Assembly (NCBI RefSeq): GCF_042432825.1
Contig: NZ_JBHLWN010000050.1
Span: forward strand, 1-31,520
Length of the DNA stretch: 31,520 bases
Direction: 5' to 3'
From: Gordoniibacillus chartarius
GTDB taxonomy: Bacteria; Bacillota; Bacilli; Paenibacillales; NBRC-103111
Shown piece by piece: positions 1-7,418 of this stretch (positions within the stretch are counted from its first letter, which is position 1; the number at the start of each line of letters is the position of its first letter). The notes under the pieces were generated by a model, which saw only the letters and a list, made by a program, of their open reading frames with translations, was not told the DNA's origin and did not search any database. Both the position numbers and the translations under genes were made by a program.

Positions 1-104
1 CCTTGTTGCTGGACGGCAGGCCTTGGCGGCACTGCAACAACGCCCTTTCGGGCCTTGTTGCGGGGCGGCAGGCCACACACGCACTGCGACAAATTTGCAA
101 GCCA
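1..104. repeat. two imperfect copies of a 52-bp tandem repeat at the window edge
   Basis: CCTTGTTGC followed by GGCGGCAGGCC-like sequence begins at 1 and again at 53, a period of 52 bp. The first 22 bases of each unit differ at only a few positions and the second halves are weaker (GCACTGCAACAA versus GCACTGCGACAA). The array may extend left of the window. It overlaps the apparent C-terminal tail of the MFS-like fragment. Confidence 0.5.
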
Positions 105-336
105 GACTCCAACGCCACCCTCCGCCGACTCCGCCGCCAGCCCGGACCGCACCAGCAGAGCGAGCGGCAACGAGCCGATCAAGAACAGCACACCGCTGAC
201 GGAGGCTCAAGCAGCAGGGTCGAAATGTCCTTGAGCGTTCCTGCTAGCGCCAATCCGACGACCATGAAGCCTATGAACATCGGCGTCATACCCCCGCTGA
301 CCCGCCTGACGAGAGCGACACCGGTATTTTGCATGA
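1..336 (-). pseudogene. 3' fragment of an MFS-like transporter, frameshifted and cut by the window edge
   Basis: Read on the minus strand from an ATG at 336, this encodes a hydrophobic stretch containing RRVSGGMTP and LAGTLKDISTLLL, which resembles the loop and helix preceding the last helices of macrolide-efflux-type MFS proteins. That frame stops at 179-181. One frame away the protein continues as SGVLFLIGSLPLALLVRSG, a good final transmembrane helix, and stays open to base 1. The frames meet at about 200-212, so a single-base indel splits the gene (or is a sequence error). The N-terminal two thirds of a normal transporter (about 400 residues) is absent upstream, where a hairpin at 412-456 lies instead. 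GGGGAGG stands just before the ATG at 336, so a separate short membrane protein is the alternative. The family call rests on pattern only. Confidence 0.35.
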
Positions 337-411
337 TAGCTTCCTCCCCAGCGACTGCCAGTCGAAAAAGGGTTGAGTACAATGGTATCAACAACATAAA
401 GACTGCTGTCG

Positions 412-456
412 AAAAGGCACTTCCTCGCATATCGATCCGGGTATTGTGCCTTTTTT
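412..456. terminator. possible Rho-independent terminator or attenuator hairpin
   Basis: AAAAGGCAC at 412-420 pairs with GTGCCTTTT at 446-454, with a 25-base loop, and is followed on the plus strand by a T6 run at 451-456. The long loop makes it a weaker candidate than the others in this window. It lies directly upstream of the minus-strand MFS-like fragment, so it may instead mark an old gene boundary. No gene is supported between about 470 and 785 apart from promoter and operator sequence. Confidence 0.35.
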
Positions 457-745
457 GCGTTTGCATACAGATTCGCGGGTCGTTAGGGAGGAGTATTGCT
501 TTTGAACGGTTTTCGGTACTATTGCATGTCCTCTTCGGATATTGTGCAATCGTTTGCGTTTTCTTTAGATGCTACACGCGTTCGTTTCGCCGTTATGGTC
601 CGTCATTGTGCAGAACCGCATGATTGAAGCGCATTCATTTTTCCGATCCAATAGATTATTCCTAGTTTTTCTAGAGAATCGCAAGGTTATGTATTTACTT
701 CCTCCCGTAATTGCGCTAACATTGACTACAAAATAAATCTACTTT

Positions 746-761
746 GCGCAAACGTTTGCCC
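746..761. promoter_or_regulatory. MalR/LacI-type operator in front of the lacI-family gene
   Basis: GCGCAAACGTTTGCCC contains the perfect 12-bp palindrome GCAAACGTTTGC at 748-759. It lies 25-40 bp before the start codon of the LacI-family gene, as expected for an autoregulatory operator. From memory, MalR proteins of Gram-positive bacteria bind palindromes of the form CGCAAACGTTTGCG. A CcpA cre site is the alternative, but cre outer bases are mismatched. The same core recurs at 3515-3524 and 5066-5075. A weak promoter, TTTACT at 694-699 with TAACAT at 717-722, lies upstream. Confidence 0.7.
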
Positions 762-785
762 ACGCCTGAGGAGGTGCCTTAACCT

Positions 786-1811
786 ATGGCAGTCACCATC
801 ATCGATGTCGCGAAAAGAGCCGGAGTTTCTCCCTCAACGGTATCCAGAGTCATTTCCGGACATCCGCGAATCAGCCCCAGCACCAGCTCCAAGGTGAAGG
901 AAATTATGGAGGAGATGGGCTATCATCCGAATGTGATGGCCAAGAGCCTCGTTTCGAAGACGACCAATACCGTCGGCATCGTTCTTCCGCGACCGGCGGA
1001 GGAGCTGTTCCAAAATATGTTTTTCCCGGAAGTGATCCGCGGCATCGTGACCCAGTCGACCCGTTCGAAATACGATCTGATGATTACAACCGGAATCAAC
1101 GAACGCGAAGAGCTGGAGGCCGTTACCCGGCTCGTGAAGGGCCGGCGCGTCGACGGTATTTTGCTGCTGCATTCGCGCAGGCAGGATCCTATCATTCAAT
1201 TTCTGCGTGACCAAAACTTTCCGTTCGTGCTGGTCGGGAGGAGCGAGGACTACGCGGACATTTTGTCGGTGGATAATAACAACCGGCTTGCCTCGTACGA
1301 TGCCACGCGCCATCTAATCGCTCAGGGGCACAAGCGGATCGGCTTTGTCAGCGGACCGCCGAACCTGATTGTCTCGCAGGACCGTTTGGACGGTTACCGT
1401 GAGGCGCTTGCCGAAGCGGGGCTGGAGTCGCACCCGTCCTGGATTGTAGAGGGCGAGTTCCTGCAGGAGAGCGGCTATAGAGCGATGTCGTTCTTCATGA
1501 ATTTGCCGGAGCGGCCGACGGCGCTCGTCGTTATTGACGATATCGTCGCCTTCGGCGTGCTGCGCGGTTTAACCGAGCTCGGCTACAAGGTACCGGTGGA
1601 TCTCAGCCTCGTCGGCTTCAACAACATTCAGATGGCCGAGCTGTCCACGCCGCCGCTCAGCTCCGTCGACATCAGCATTTATCAGCTCGGGTACACCGCG
1701 TCGCAGCTGCTCATCCGCCGCATTAAAGGCGAGATTGAGACGCAGACGAACATGGTCATCCCTCATCGGCTGATCGTCCGGGAGTCCAGCTTGCTTCAGC
1801 GGCGGGATTAG
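786..1811 (+). CDS. LacI/GalR-family transcriptional repressor, MalR-like
   Basis: A 341-residue protein of normal family length. Residues 1-60 form the DNA-binding head: the helix-turn-helix IIDVAKRAGVSPSTVSRVIS and the hinge helix with NVMAKSLVSKTTNTVGIVLP. The rest is a periplasmic-binding-protein-like effector domain, with VDGILLL, IGFVSGP and DLSLVGFNN matching the usual core strands. GAGGAGGTG lies 8 bp before the ATG. The PRPAEELFQNMFFPEVIRGI segment and the GCAAACGTTTGC palindrome upstream both resemble maltose/maltodextrin repressors (MalR/MdxR type). A GH15 glucan hydrolase gene downstream fits that, although an IS remnant now separates them. The effector is not known; maltose or maltodextrin is an inference. 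Confidence 0.9.
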   Translation: MAVTIIDVAKRAGVSPSTVSRVISGHPRISPSTSSKVKEIMEEMGYHPNVMAKSLVSKTTNTVGIVLPRPAEELFQNMFFPEVIRGIVTQSTRSKYDLMITTGINEREELEAVTRLVKGRRVDGILLLHSRRQDPIIQFLRDQNFPFVLVGRSEDYADILSVDNNNRLASYDATRHLIAQGHKRIGFVSGPPNLIVSQDRLDGYREALAEAGLESHPSWIVEGEFLQESGYRAMSFFMNLPERPTALVVIDDIVAFGVLRGLTELGYKVPVDLSLVGFNNIQMAELSTPPLSSVDISIYQLGYTASQLLIRRIKGEIETQTNMVIPHRLIVRESSLLQRRD

Positions 1812-1869
1812 TGCGGACTAAGCGATAGTGCGAATAGCCGGAAGCGGGTGTGTAGCGGGATAAGCCGGC

Positions 1870-2002
1870 CGAGGGATGCGGCGGTAGGCGTTGATGAGCT
1901 GTATAGTGACGAGATTGTGCCGAGTACTGCTATAAATAGCCGGTGCGGAAGGATGCAATACTCTGCCCCTATGCCGCACATCCCATATCGCCGCATCCCT
2001 CG
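1870..2002. repeat. 133-bp intergenic segment bounded by a perfect 14-bp inverted repeat
   Basis: CGAGGGATGCGGCG at 1870-1883 is the exact reverse complement of CGCCGCATCCCTCG at 1989-2002. The 105 bp between holds no supported gene. The segment ends only 8 bp before the left end of the IS3-type remnant. It could be a long stem-loop transcript, a small non-autonomous element, or the edge of an older insertion. No T-run follows, so it is not a standard terminator. Confidence 0.5.
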
Positions 2003-2009
2003 CTCACAC

Positions 2010-2955
2010 TGAGCCTAAGCGGAAAAACTCACTCTTTTTGCCCAATATGCCTGCCGACTTTGGCTTACTCATCAACCTAGTACGCAGGAGCTGCGTAATC
2101 GTAAAGTCCAGGAGCGGATTAGGTACCATTTCAACGACTCGCATGGACGATATGGTGCACCGAAGATTACGTTTTTGCTGCAACAAGAGGGCTACACGTT
2201 GACGGAGCGCACCGTTGGCCTTTATATGCGGGAACTCGGTCTGCGCTCTTGCGTCTCACGTAAGTTCAAAGTGCGAACTACCGACTCTAACCATGATCTG
2301 CCGATTGCCCCGAACCTTTTAAATCAACAGTTTAACGTTGAAAAGCCAAACCGAGTCTAGGTTGCTGACATCACCTACATACCCTGCAGGGAAGGCAAGT
2401 TGTACTTGGCTAGCGTTCTAGATCTCTGCACACGTGAAATCGTAGGGTGGAAGCTTTACGACCGTATGACAACGGATTTAGTACTAGACGCTCTGCAAGC
2501 CGCATACGCAGCTCAAAAGCCCGGGAAGGGGCTTATTCACCATTCCGATCGAGGATCCCAATATGATCGGCGGATTACACAAAGCAGCTGAAAACGTACA
2601 AAATGAAGCCTAGTATGAGCCGAAAGGGCAACTGCTATGATAATGCTTGCATCGAATCATTTCATAGCATACTCAAGAAGGAGCTCATCTACTGCAAGCG
2701 GTTCAAAACCAAGCAAGAAGCCTACAAAGAAGTCTTCCAATACATCGAGTTTTTCTATAACCGCAAGCGAATTCACGGATCAATTGGATACATGTCGCCG
2801 GTGCAGTTTTCCATACAGGTTTCTAAGAGAAAAACATCGTAACGCGTGTCTATTTTCTTGACGGAGGTCCAAATCTCCCGCTAATTGGTGCAAACTAACC
2901 CGGATCATTGGCATTCTCATCCCACTTAGGTCCGGCCTTTTCCGCTTAGCAGCCA
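2010..2955 (+). mobile_element. defective IS3-family insertion sequence, internally deleted
   Basis: Probable terminal inverted repeats remain: CTAAGCGGAAAA at 2015-2026 and its exact complement TTTTCCGCTTAG at 2938-2949. Each lies a few bases inside a TG/CA end (2010 and 2955). Between them sits only the last three quarters of an OrfB transposase. OrfA and the OrfB start are missing, which leaves about 946 bp where full IS3 elements have about 1.2-1.5 kb. No clear target duplication is visible. The element separates the LacI-family gene from the GH15 gene. The exact ends are estimates. Confidence 0.7.
2061..2842 (+). pseudogene. IS3-family OrfB transposase (DDE integrase fold), inactivated
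   Basis: Three reading-frame pieces make one IS150/IS3-type OrfB. The first runs from about 2061 (QELRNRKVQERI, HGRYGAPKI) to a TAG at 2358-2360, where family members have Trp in the V-W-V-A-D-I-T-Y motif (TGG to TAG). The second carries DITYI, the HHSDRGSQY motif and then a one-base deletion near 2563. The third, from 2603, carries NCYDNACIESFHSILKKE with the catalytic Glu and ends in a normal C-terminus at 2842. All three DDE residues are still recognisable, so the decay is recent. The N-terminus and OrfA are gone, so it cannot act in cis. Confidence 0.9.
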
Positions 2956-3015
2956 AGATCAGCCCTTTAATTTATAGAGATAGCCGATACCACTCGTAGA
3001 ATGGAGAGAATCACA

Positions 3016-4983
3016 ATGAATTACCTCGACAACAAGCCTTACCTCATCGATGCCATTGCCGGCAATTCGAATTTCCTGGCCTCGCTTGGACGCACCGGCC
3101 GCTTGTACCGGCTCTGGTGGCCGCACATCGATTACCCGCAGCACGTGGACGCGATCCGCAGCGGCATCGCGATCGAGGGCGCTGCGCCCGGAACCAGCTG
3201 GTTCGACGGCGAAGAAGGCGGCTGGAACCACGAGTCCGGCTATCTGCCCCGCACGAACATGTATCGCGTGAAGGCTGTGCATCCGCAGCTGCCGGTTACC
3301 GCCGAGACGGTAGACTACGCTGTGCCGGGCGAGGATATTTTCGTTCGCCATTACAAGTTCGCCAATCGCGGTACAGAACCGGTCACGTTCCAGTTCGTGT
3401 ACTATTCGTCGTTCCGTTCGATGGAAACCCATTTCTACCATACGACGACGTTTGATGAAGCGCAGGATGCTTTGGTTCATTTCCGCCATGAGTATGTTTT
3501 TGCGGTTTCGAGTTCAAACGTTTGCACTCAATATCAAGCAGGCGGTAACGCATGGAACGGAGCAGCTGCAACCCAACTGTCCGGCAACGACATCGACATG
3601 CAGCCGGACGGGGCACTCAGCTGGCGCATCGAGAGCCTCGCTCCGGGAGCGTCGGTGGAGATCCCGGTCTACATCGCTGCGGGCAGCACCCGCCAGCAAG
3701 CCGCCTCCGCTCTCTCCAAAGCGAAGGCGCAGCCGGTTTCGTACTGGTTCGACTATACGGCAGCCTACTGGCAGCGTTTCGTTGACGCCGCCAAGCCTGC
3801 TCCGGCAGGAAGCCCGGCCGTGCAGGAGCTGTACGAACGGTCGCTGCTGACGATGAAGCTGATGTCGGACGAGAAGTCGGGCATTGTGGTGGCGGCGCCT
3901 GAGTTCGACGAGCAGTTTTCCCGCTGCGGGGGCTACTCGTACTGCTGGGGCCGCGACGCGGCGTTCATCACGACGGCGTTCGACCGCGTCGGGCTGGAGT
4001 CCTTGTCCACGAAGTTCTACGAGTGGACGCTCACTGCGCAGGACCCCGACGGATCCTGGCAGCAGCGCCATTACCACGACGGGCGCCTGGCGCCGTCTTG
4101 GGGGCTGCAGATCGACGAAGGCGCGTCGATCCTTTGGGGGATGTGGCAGCACTACAGCCACACCCGGGACGAGAGCTTCCTCCTGCGCGTATGGCCGGCA
4201 GTAGAGAAGGGCGCCGGTTTCCTCGTCAGCTACCTCGACGAGGAAACCGGCCTGCCGCTGCCGAGCCGCGATCTGTGGGAGGAGCGGCTCGCAGAGCACA
4301 CGTACTCGGCGGCAGCCGTGTACGGGGGGCTGCAGGCGGCGGCTTCGTTCGCCGCCCTCGTCCATCGCGGCGAGCTGGCGGACGCCTGGGCCTCCGCTGC
4401 CGCGCGCATTCGCAGCGCGATCCAGGAGCGCTGCTGGAACGAAAGCCGCGGCGCGTTCTACCGCGGCCTGAAGCTCGCCGTCCCTGAGCAGGCATACCGC
4501 GAAGCTATGGCGCAGGGCCTCTCCGGCACGATCGAGACCAACGCCAAAGGCTATGCGACGTACTTTCTGGACGCCGACCCAATCATCGACATCTCGCTGC
4601 TCGGCCTCTCCGTTCCGTTCGCAGCCGTCGCCGTCGAAGACCCGCGCATGGCCGCTACGGCCGACGCGATCGAGCGCGAGCTGACGAGCCCGCTCGTCGG
4701 CGGCATTAAGCGCTACGAGGACGACCCTTACATCGGCGGCAATCCGTGGATTCTGACGACGCTGTGGCTGTGCCATTACCGGATCAGCCAAGGCCGCTAC
4801 GACGACGCTCAGCGTCTGCTGCAATGGGCGGTCGACCATCGCACCGCGGCGGGGCTTCTTCCGGAGCAGATTGACAAGACGACCGGCGAAACCGCTTGGG
4901 TCGTTCCGCTCACCTGGTCGCACGCGATGTTCGTGCTGGCCGTCTCGATGCTCGCCGAGCGCGGGCAGCCGGCCGGCCTGTAA
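3016..4983 (+). CDS. GH15 glucoamylase/glucodextranase-type glycoside hydrolase
   Basis: A 655-residue (alpha/alpha)6-barrel enzyme of the GH15 family, expected to release glucose from the non-reducing ends of alpha-glucans or related disaccharides. The N-terminal beta-sandwich begins with GNSNFLASLGRTGRLYRLWW. The catalytic barrel carries YCWGRDAAF (about residues 310-318), WEER near 421-424 with the likely acid Glu, and GLLPEQ with Glu617 as the likely base. YIGGNPWILTTLWL is also typical. No signal peptide is seen, so it should act in the cytoplasm. The ATG at 3016 is chosen because GGAGAG lies 8 bp upstream; an ATG at 3001 has no such site. It lies 60 bp beyond the IS remnant and may have lost its original promoter. 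A strong terminator follows. Confidence 0.9.
   Translation: MNYLDNKPYLIDAIAGNSNFLASLGRTGRLYRLWWPHIDYPQHVDAIRSGIAIEGAAPGTSWFDGEEGGWNHESGYLPRTNMYRVKAVHPQLPVTAETVDYAVPGEDIFVRHYKFANRGTEPVTFQFVYYSSFRSMETHFYHTTTFDEAQDALVHFRHEYVFAVSSSNVCTQYQAGGNAWNGAAATQLSGNDIDMQPDGALSWRIESLAPGASVEIPVYIAAGSTRQQAASALSKAKAQPVSYWFDYTAAYWQRFVDAAKPAPAGSPAVQELYERSLLTMKLMSDEKSGIVVAAPEFDEQFSRCGGYSYCWGRDAAFITTAFDRVGLESLSTKFYEWTLTAQDPDGSWQQRHYHDGRLAPSWGLQIDEGASILWGMWQHYSHTRDESFLLRVWPAVEKGAGFLVSYLDEETGLPLPSRDLWEERLAEHTYSAAAVYGGLQAAASFAALVHRGELADAWASAAARIRSAIQERCWNESRGAFYRGLKLAVPEQAYREAMAQGLSGTIETNAKGYATYFLDADPIIDISLLGLSVPFAAVAVEDPRMAATADAIERELTSPLVGGIKRYEDDPYIGGNPWILTTLWLCHYRISQGRYDDAQRLLQWAVDHRTAAGLLPEQIDKTTGETAWVVPLTWSHAMFVLAVSMLAERGQPAGL
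3515..3524. promoter_or_regulatory. CAAACGTTTG palindrome inside the GH15 coding region
   Basis: Identical core to the operator before the LacI-family gene, here flanked as TTCAAACGTTTGCAC. It also matches the CcpA cre consensus at nearly every position. It lies about 500 bp into the gene, so it could act as a roadblock or looping site, or be chance coding sequence (it spells SSNVCTQ). Confidence 0.4.
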
Positions 4984-5020
4984 GACTGAACAACGGATAC
5001 TAAACGTTAGCTTCACCTTC

Positions 5021-5055
5021 ATCCGCAGTCCCAGCCGGGGCTGCGGATTTCTTTT
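5021..5055 (+). terminator. Rho-independent terminator after the GH15 gene
   Basis: ATCCGCAG at 5021-5028 pairs with CTGCGGAT at 5041-5048. Inner CCC/GGG pairing closes a short loop, and TTCTTTT follows. It lies 38 bp after the GH15 stop codon. Confidence 0.8.
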
Positions 5056-5063
5056 GCTTAAAA

Positions 5064-5078
5064 CCCAAACGTTTGCGC
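5064..5078. promoter_or_regulatory. MalR/LacI-type operator upstream of the HD-GYP gene
   Basis: CCCAAACGTTTGCGC is, on the other strand, GCGCAAACGTTTGGG, matching 14 bases of the operator in front of the LacI-family gene. It lies just after the GH15 terminator and about 130 bp before the HD-GYP start, so its natural target is the HD-GYP promoter. No good promoter hexamers could be fixed; CATAAT at 5121-5126 is a possible -10. Confidence 0.55.
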
Positions 5079-5205
5079 AACTTTGTTACTTGGGACACAG
5101 AAACGATCGTCAACTTCTGTCATAATAGATCAAGTACAGGGACTGCCGTACGATCTTAACGCTCCGAAAGTCCCATAAGCTTGAATGAATTGAGAAGGTG
5201 AAGAT

Positions 5206-6321
5206 GTGAGAATTATCCCCACAGTCCTATGTCGGCCCGGCATGCATATCGGCAAGCCTGTGTTTACCGATGAAGGACAAATCCTGGTAGGCTACCGTGT
5301 CGAACTGACGCAGAGCATGATCCTCAAGCTCGCGCGGATGGGCATTGATTATTTATATATCGAAGATGCGCAAACCGAGGACATTCAAATCGAAGAACCG
5401 ATCCGCGACGAAACCCGAACGCTGCTGCGGCAGCTGCTCTCCAAAATTTACAATAAATTCGGCGCTACGACTTCCTTCAGCTCCATCAACGAAGGCGCTT
5501 CCATCGCGCGTCAGCTGCAAGAGGCGATGCATCGGGTCATCGAGGATCTCAGCTTCGACAAGCGCGATATGGTGACGCTAACGACGCTCAACATGGCGCC
5601 GGCGACATCGCTGGACCGGCATTTTTGCCAGAGCGCCATCAACACCTGCGTCTATGCGACGAAGCTCGGTATGCTGCAGGGTTACACCCAGGAAGCGCTG
5701 ATGGAAATCGGTATCGGAGCGCTGGTGCACGATATCGGCTCGATCCAGCTGTCGGAGAAGCTGCTGAAGAGCTCCTCCAGGCTGACGCCGAGCGAATATG
5801 CCGAAATTCAGAAGCATACCGAAATCGGCTTTCATATGCTTAAAGACGAAGCCGGTATTCCGATGCTGGCGGCGACAGTCGCCCTGCAGCACCATGAGCG
5901 CATAGACGGCAGCGGCTACCCGTATAATCTGAAGGGCAACGAAATTCATGAGTTCTCCAGATGGATCGGATTGCTCGACTCCTACGATGCGATGACGCAT
6001 CCGCGGGCGTACCGCAACGCCATTGCGCCGCACCATGCTTTAGAAATTCTTTACGCCAACGCTGGAAGCCTTTATGATATAAATAAAGTAGCTTTGTTCC
6101 GCAACAAAGTGGCCATTTTCCCCGTAGGTTTGAGTGTAACCCTCAGCACCGGCGAGAAAGGTGTCGTCTCCAAGCAAAACACCTCTATCCTCAGCAGACC
6201 GACCGTCCGCGTATTGAAGAACGAGCGAGGCGAAACCCTGAAAGAGCCTTACGAAATCGATTTGTCCCGCGCCCTCCACATCATGATCAACGACATCGGA
6301 GAATCGATGGCTGCCGTGTAA
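5206..6321 (+). CDS. HD-GYP domain protein, putative c-di-GMP phosphodiesterase
   Basis: A 371-residue cytoplasmic protein. GTG start with GAAGGTGA about 6 bp upstream. Residues 1-110 form an N-terminal region common to Bacillota HD-GYP proteins. The HD-GYP domain spans about 135-300, with the metal pair His175-Asp176 in LVHDIGS and the full signature HHERIDGSGYP starting at His229. Family members hydrolyse cyclic di-GMP with a binuclear or trinuclear metal site. One oddity: the Lys that usually follows HDIG (HDIGK) is Ser here, which may lower or alter activity. No sensor or receiver domain is attached. A LacI-type operator lies upstream and a Crp/Fnr gene downstream. Confidence 0.88.
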   Translation: MRIIPTVLCRPGMHIGKPVFTDEGQILVGYRVELTQSMILKLARMGIDYLYIEDAQTEDIQIEEPIRDETRTLLRQLLSKIYNKFGATTSFSSINEGASIARQLQEAMHRVIEDLSFDKRDMVTLTTLNMAPATSLDRHFCQSAINTCVYATKLGMLQGYTQEALMEIGIGALVHDIGSIQLSEKLLKSSSRLTPSEYAEIQKHTEIGFHMLKDEAGIPMLAATVALQHHERIDGSGYPYNLKGNEIHEFSRWIGLLDSYDAMTHPRAYRNAIAPHHALEILYANAGSLYDINKVALFRNKVAIFPVGLSVTLSTGEKGVVSKQNTSILSRPTVRVLKNERGETLKEPYEIDLSRALHIMINDIGESMAAV

Positions 6322-6328
6322 TCTATGT

Positions 6329-6346
6329 GGCGCCGGCAACGGCGCC
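6329..6346 (+). other. GNRA-capped hairpin between the HD-GYP and Crp/Fnr genes
   Basis: GGCGCCG at 6329-6335 pairs perfectly with CGGCGCC at 6340-6346 across a GCAA tetraloop. No T-run follows, so it is not a classic terminator. It may protect the 3' end of the HD-GYP mRNA or act as a processing signal in a two-gene transcript. Confidence 0.5.
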
Positions 6347-6462
6347 TGTATGTGCCAGCACATGAACCGATGCAGCTCACAAGCGCACAAGCGTATGAAC
6401 CCTTATCCTTATGTCCCACCCACCCCGATTCCGGCTTTACCGCAGAAAGAGATGAAGATGTG

Positions 6463-7152
6463 ATGGAAACTGCATTCATGCAACTCATTCAAAACGTACC
6501 GCTCTTCCAAGAGTATACCCGGGAGGAGCTGGAAGCGATTGCGCCCCTCTTTAAAGAGCGGAAGTATTCGCGCGGATCGATTTTATTCCTTGAAGGCGAT
6601 ACGGGAGAGGAGTTCTTCCTCATTCGATCGGGCTCCGTGAAAATTTATCGTATCGACGATACGAAGGAGATCATCCTCGCTCTGTTCCGCGAAGGCGATT
6701 ATTTCGGCGAAATGTCGATGATGCAGCGCGGACTGACCCGTTCGGCGACCGCGGAGACGCTGGAGAACAGCGTGATCTACACGATGACGCGCACCGATTT
6801 TTTCCGCTTCATGGAGAAGAGCCCCCGTTTATGCCTCAAGCTGCTGGAAGTGACGATGGAACGGCTGCGCAAGGCGAACGAGCAAATTTACGACCTGACG
6901 TTCCTTGGTGTCAAATCGCGCGTAGCGAAGGTGATGCTGCGTCTCGCCGACGAGCACGGCGTCCCGTCGCCGCACGGCACGATCATTCCGATCAAGCTGA
7001 CGCACCAGCAAATCGCCAATATGGTCGGCGCGGTGCGCGAATCCGTAACTAAAGTGCTGCAGGAGCTCCAAGACGAAGACACGATCCGCATCGAGAACAA
7101 AATGATTCTCATCCTGAAGCCGAACCGGCTGCGCGACAATTTCACGCATTGA
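6463..7152 (+). CDS. Crp/Fnr-family transcriptional regulator
   Basis: A 229-residue protein of standard family length. Residues 8-120 are a cyclic-nucleotide-binding-type beta-roll (GDTGEEFFLIRSGSVKIYR, FREGDYFGEMS). The long dimer helix follows, then a winged helix-turn-helix at about 165-215 (LTHQQIANMVGAVRESVTKV). The FGEMS segment lacks the full set of cAMP contacts of E. coli Crp, and no FNR-type N-terminal cysteine cluster is present, so the signal is unknown. The ATG at 6463 is preferred: upstream in-frame codons from 6325 do not look like family sequence, and GAGATGAAG precedes it. It follows the HD-GYP gene on the same strand after 141 bp. Confidence 0.88.
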   Translation: METAFMQLIQNVPLFQEYTREELEAIAPLFKERKYSRGSILFLEGDTGEEFFLIRSGSVKIYRIDDTKEIILALFREGDYFGEMSMMQRGLTRSATAETLENSVIYTMTRTDFFRFMEKSPRLCLKLLEVTMERLRKANEQIYDLTFLGVKSRVAKVMLRLADEHGVPSPHGTIIPIKLTHQQIANMVGAVRESVTKVLQELQDEDTIRIENKMILILKPNRLRDNFTH

Positions 7153-7212
7153 TGGTTGCCGTATGAACGGCCCGATGCTGCCGACCTTCCGTCGGCCGGT
7201 ACCGGGCTGTTG

Positions 7213-7362
7213 TTACGATTTCCCTTTCTGTTGGGGCAGCAATATAGCCGCGCATGACAGGTAAGCGCATACAATTGCCGCAATAAGAAGGAGGGTCGCC
7301 ATTTTGCCGGATCGTAGCGCCGCCGGAGCAGCCCCAAAGCCGGAAAATGAGCAGACCCGCAT
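7213..7362 (-). CDS. possible 49-residue single-span membrane protein downstream of mutY
   Basis: An ATG at 7360-7362 is preceded almost immediately by AGGAGG and opens a 49-codon frame ending at 7213. The C-terminal half, MATLLLIAAIVCAYLSCAAI followed by LLPQQKGKS, is a convincing transmembrane helix with a basic tail. The N-terminal 20 residues are less protein-like, and the ribosome site is only 1 bp from the ATG, closer than usual. It starts 57 bp after the mutY stop on the same strand with no terminator between. Family not recognised; it may be spurious. Confidence 0.35.
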   Translation of the reverse strand: MRVCSFSGFGAAPAALRSGKMATLLLIAAIVCAYLSCAAILLPQQKGKS

Positions 7363-7418
7363 TCCTCCTGTCCGTGTATGATGAAGCTAAAGCTGCTATA
7401 GCCCAGCCAGGTCACCTT

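Noticed and set aside
3..623. 206-codon plus-strand frame at the left edge
   Set aside because: No domain or ribosome site, covers a tandem repeat and the better-supported minus-strand MFS-like fragment, and runs through a T6 hairpin.
3514..5022. 502-codon minus-strand reading frame opposite the GH15 gene
   Set aside because: It lacks family motifs and is Arg/Leu/Val-rich in the way typical of antisense frames in GC-rich DNA. The plus-strand GH15 gene carries clear catalytic motifs.
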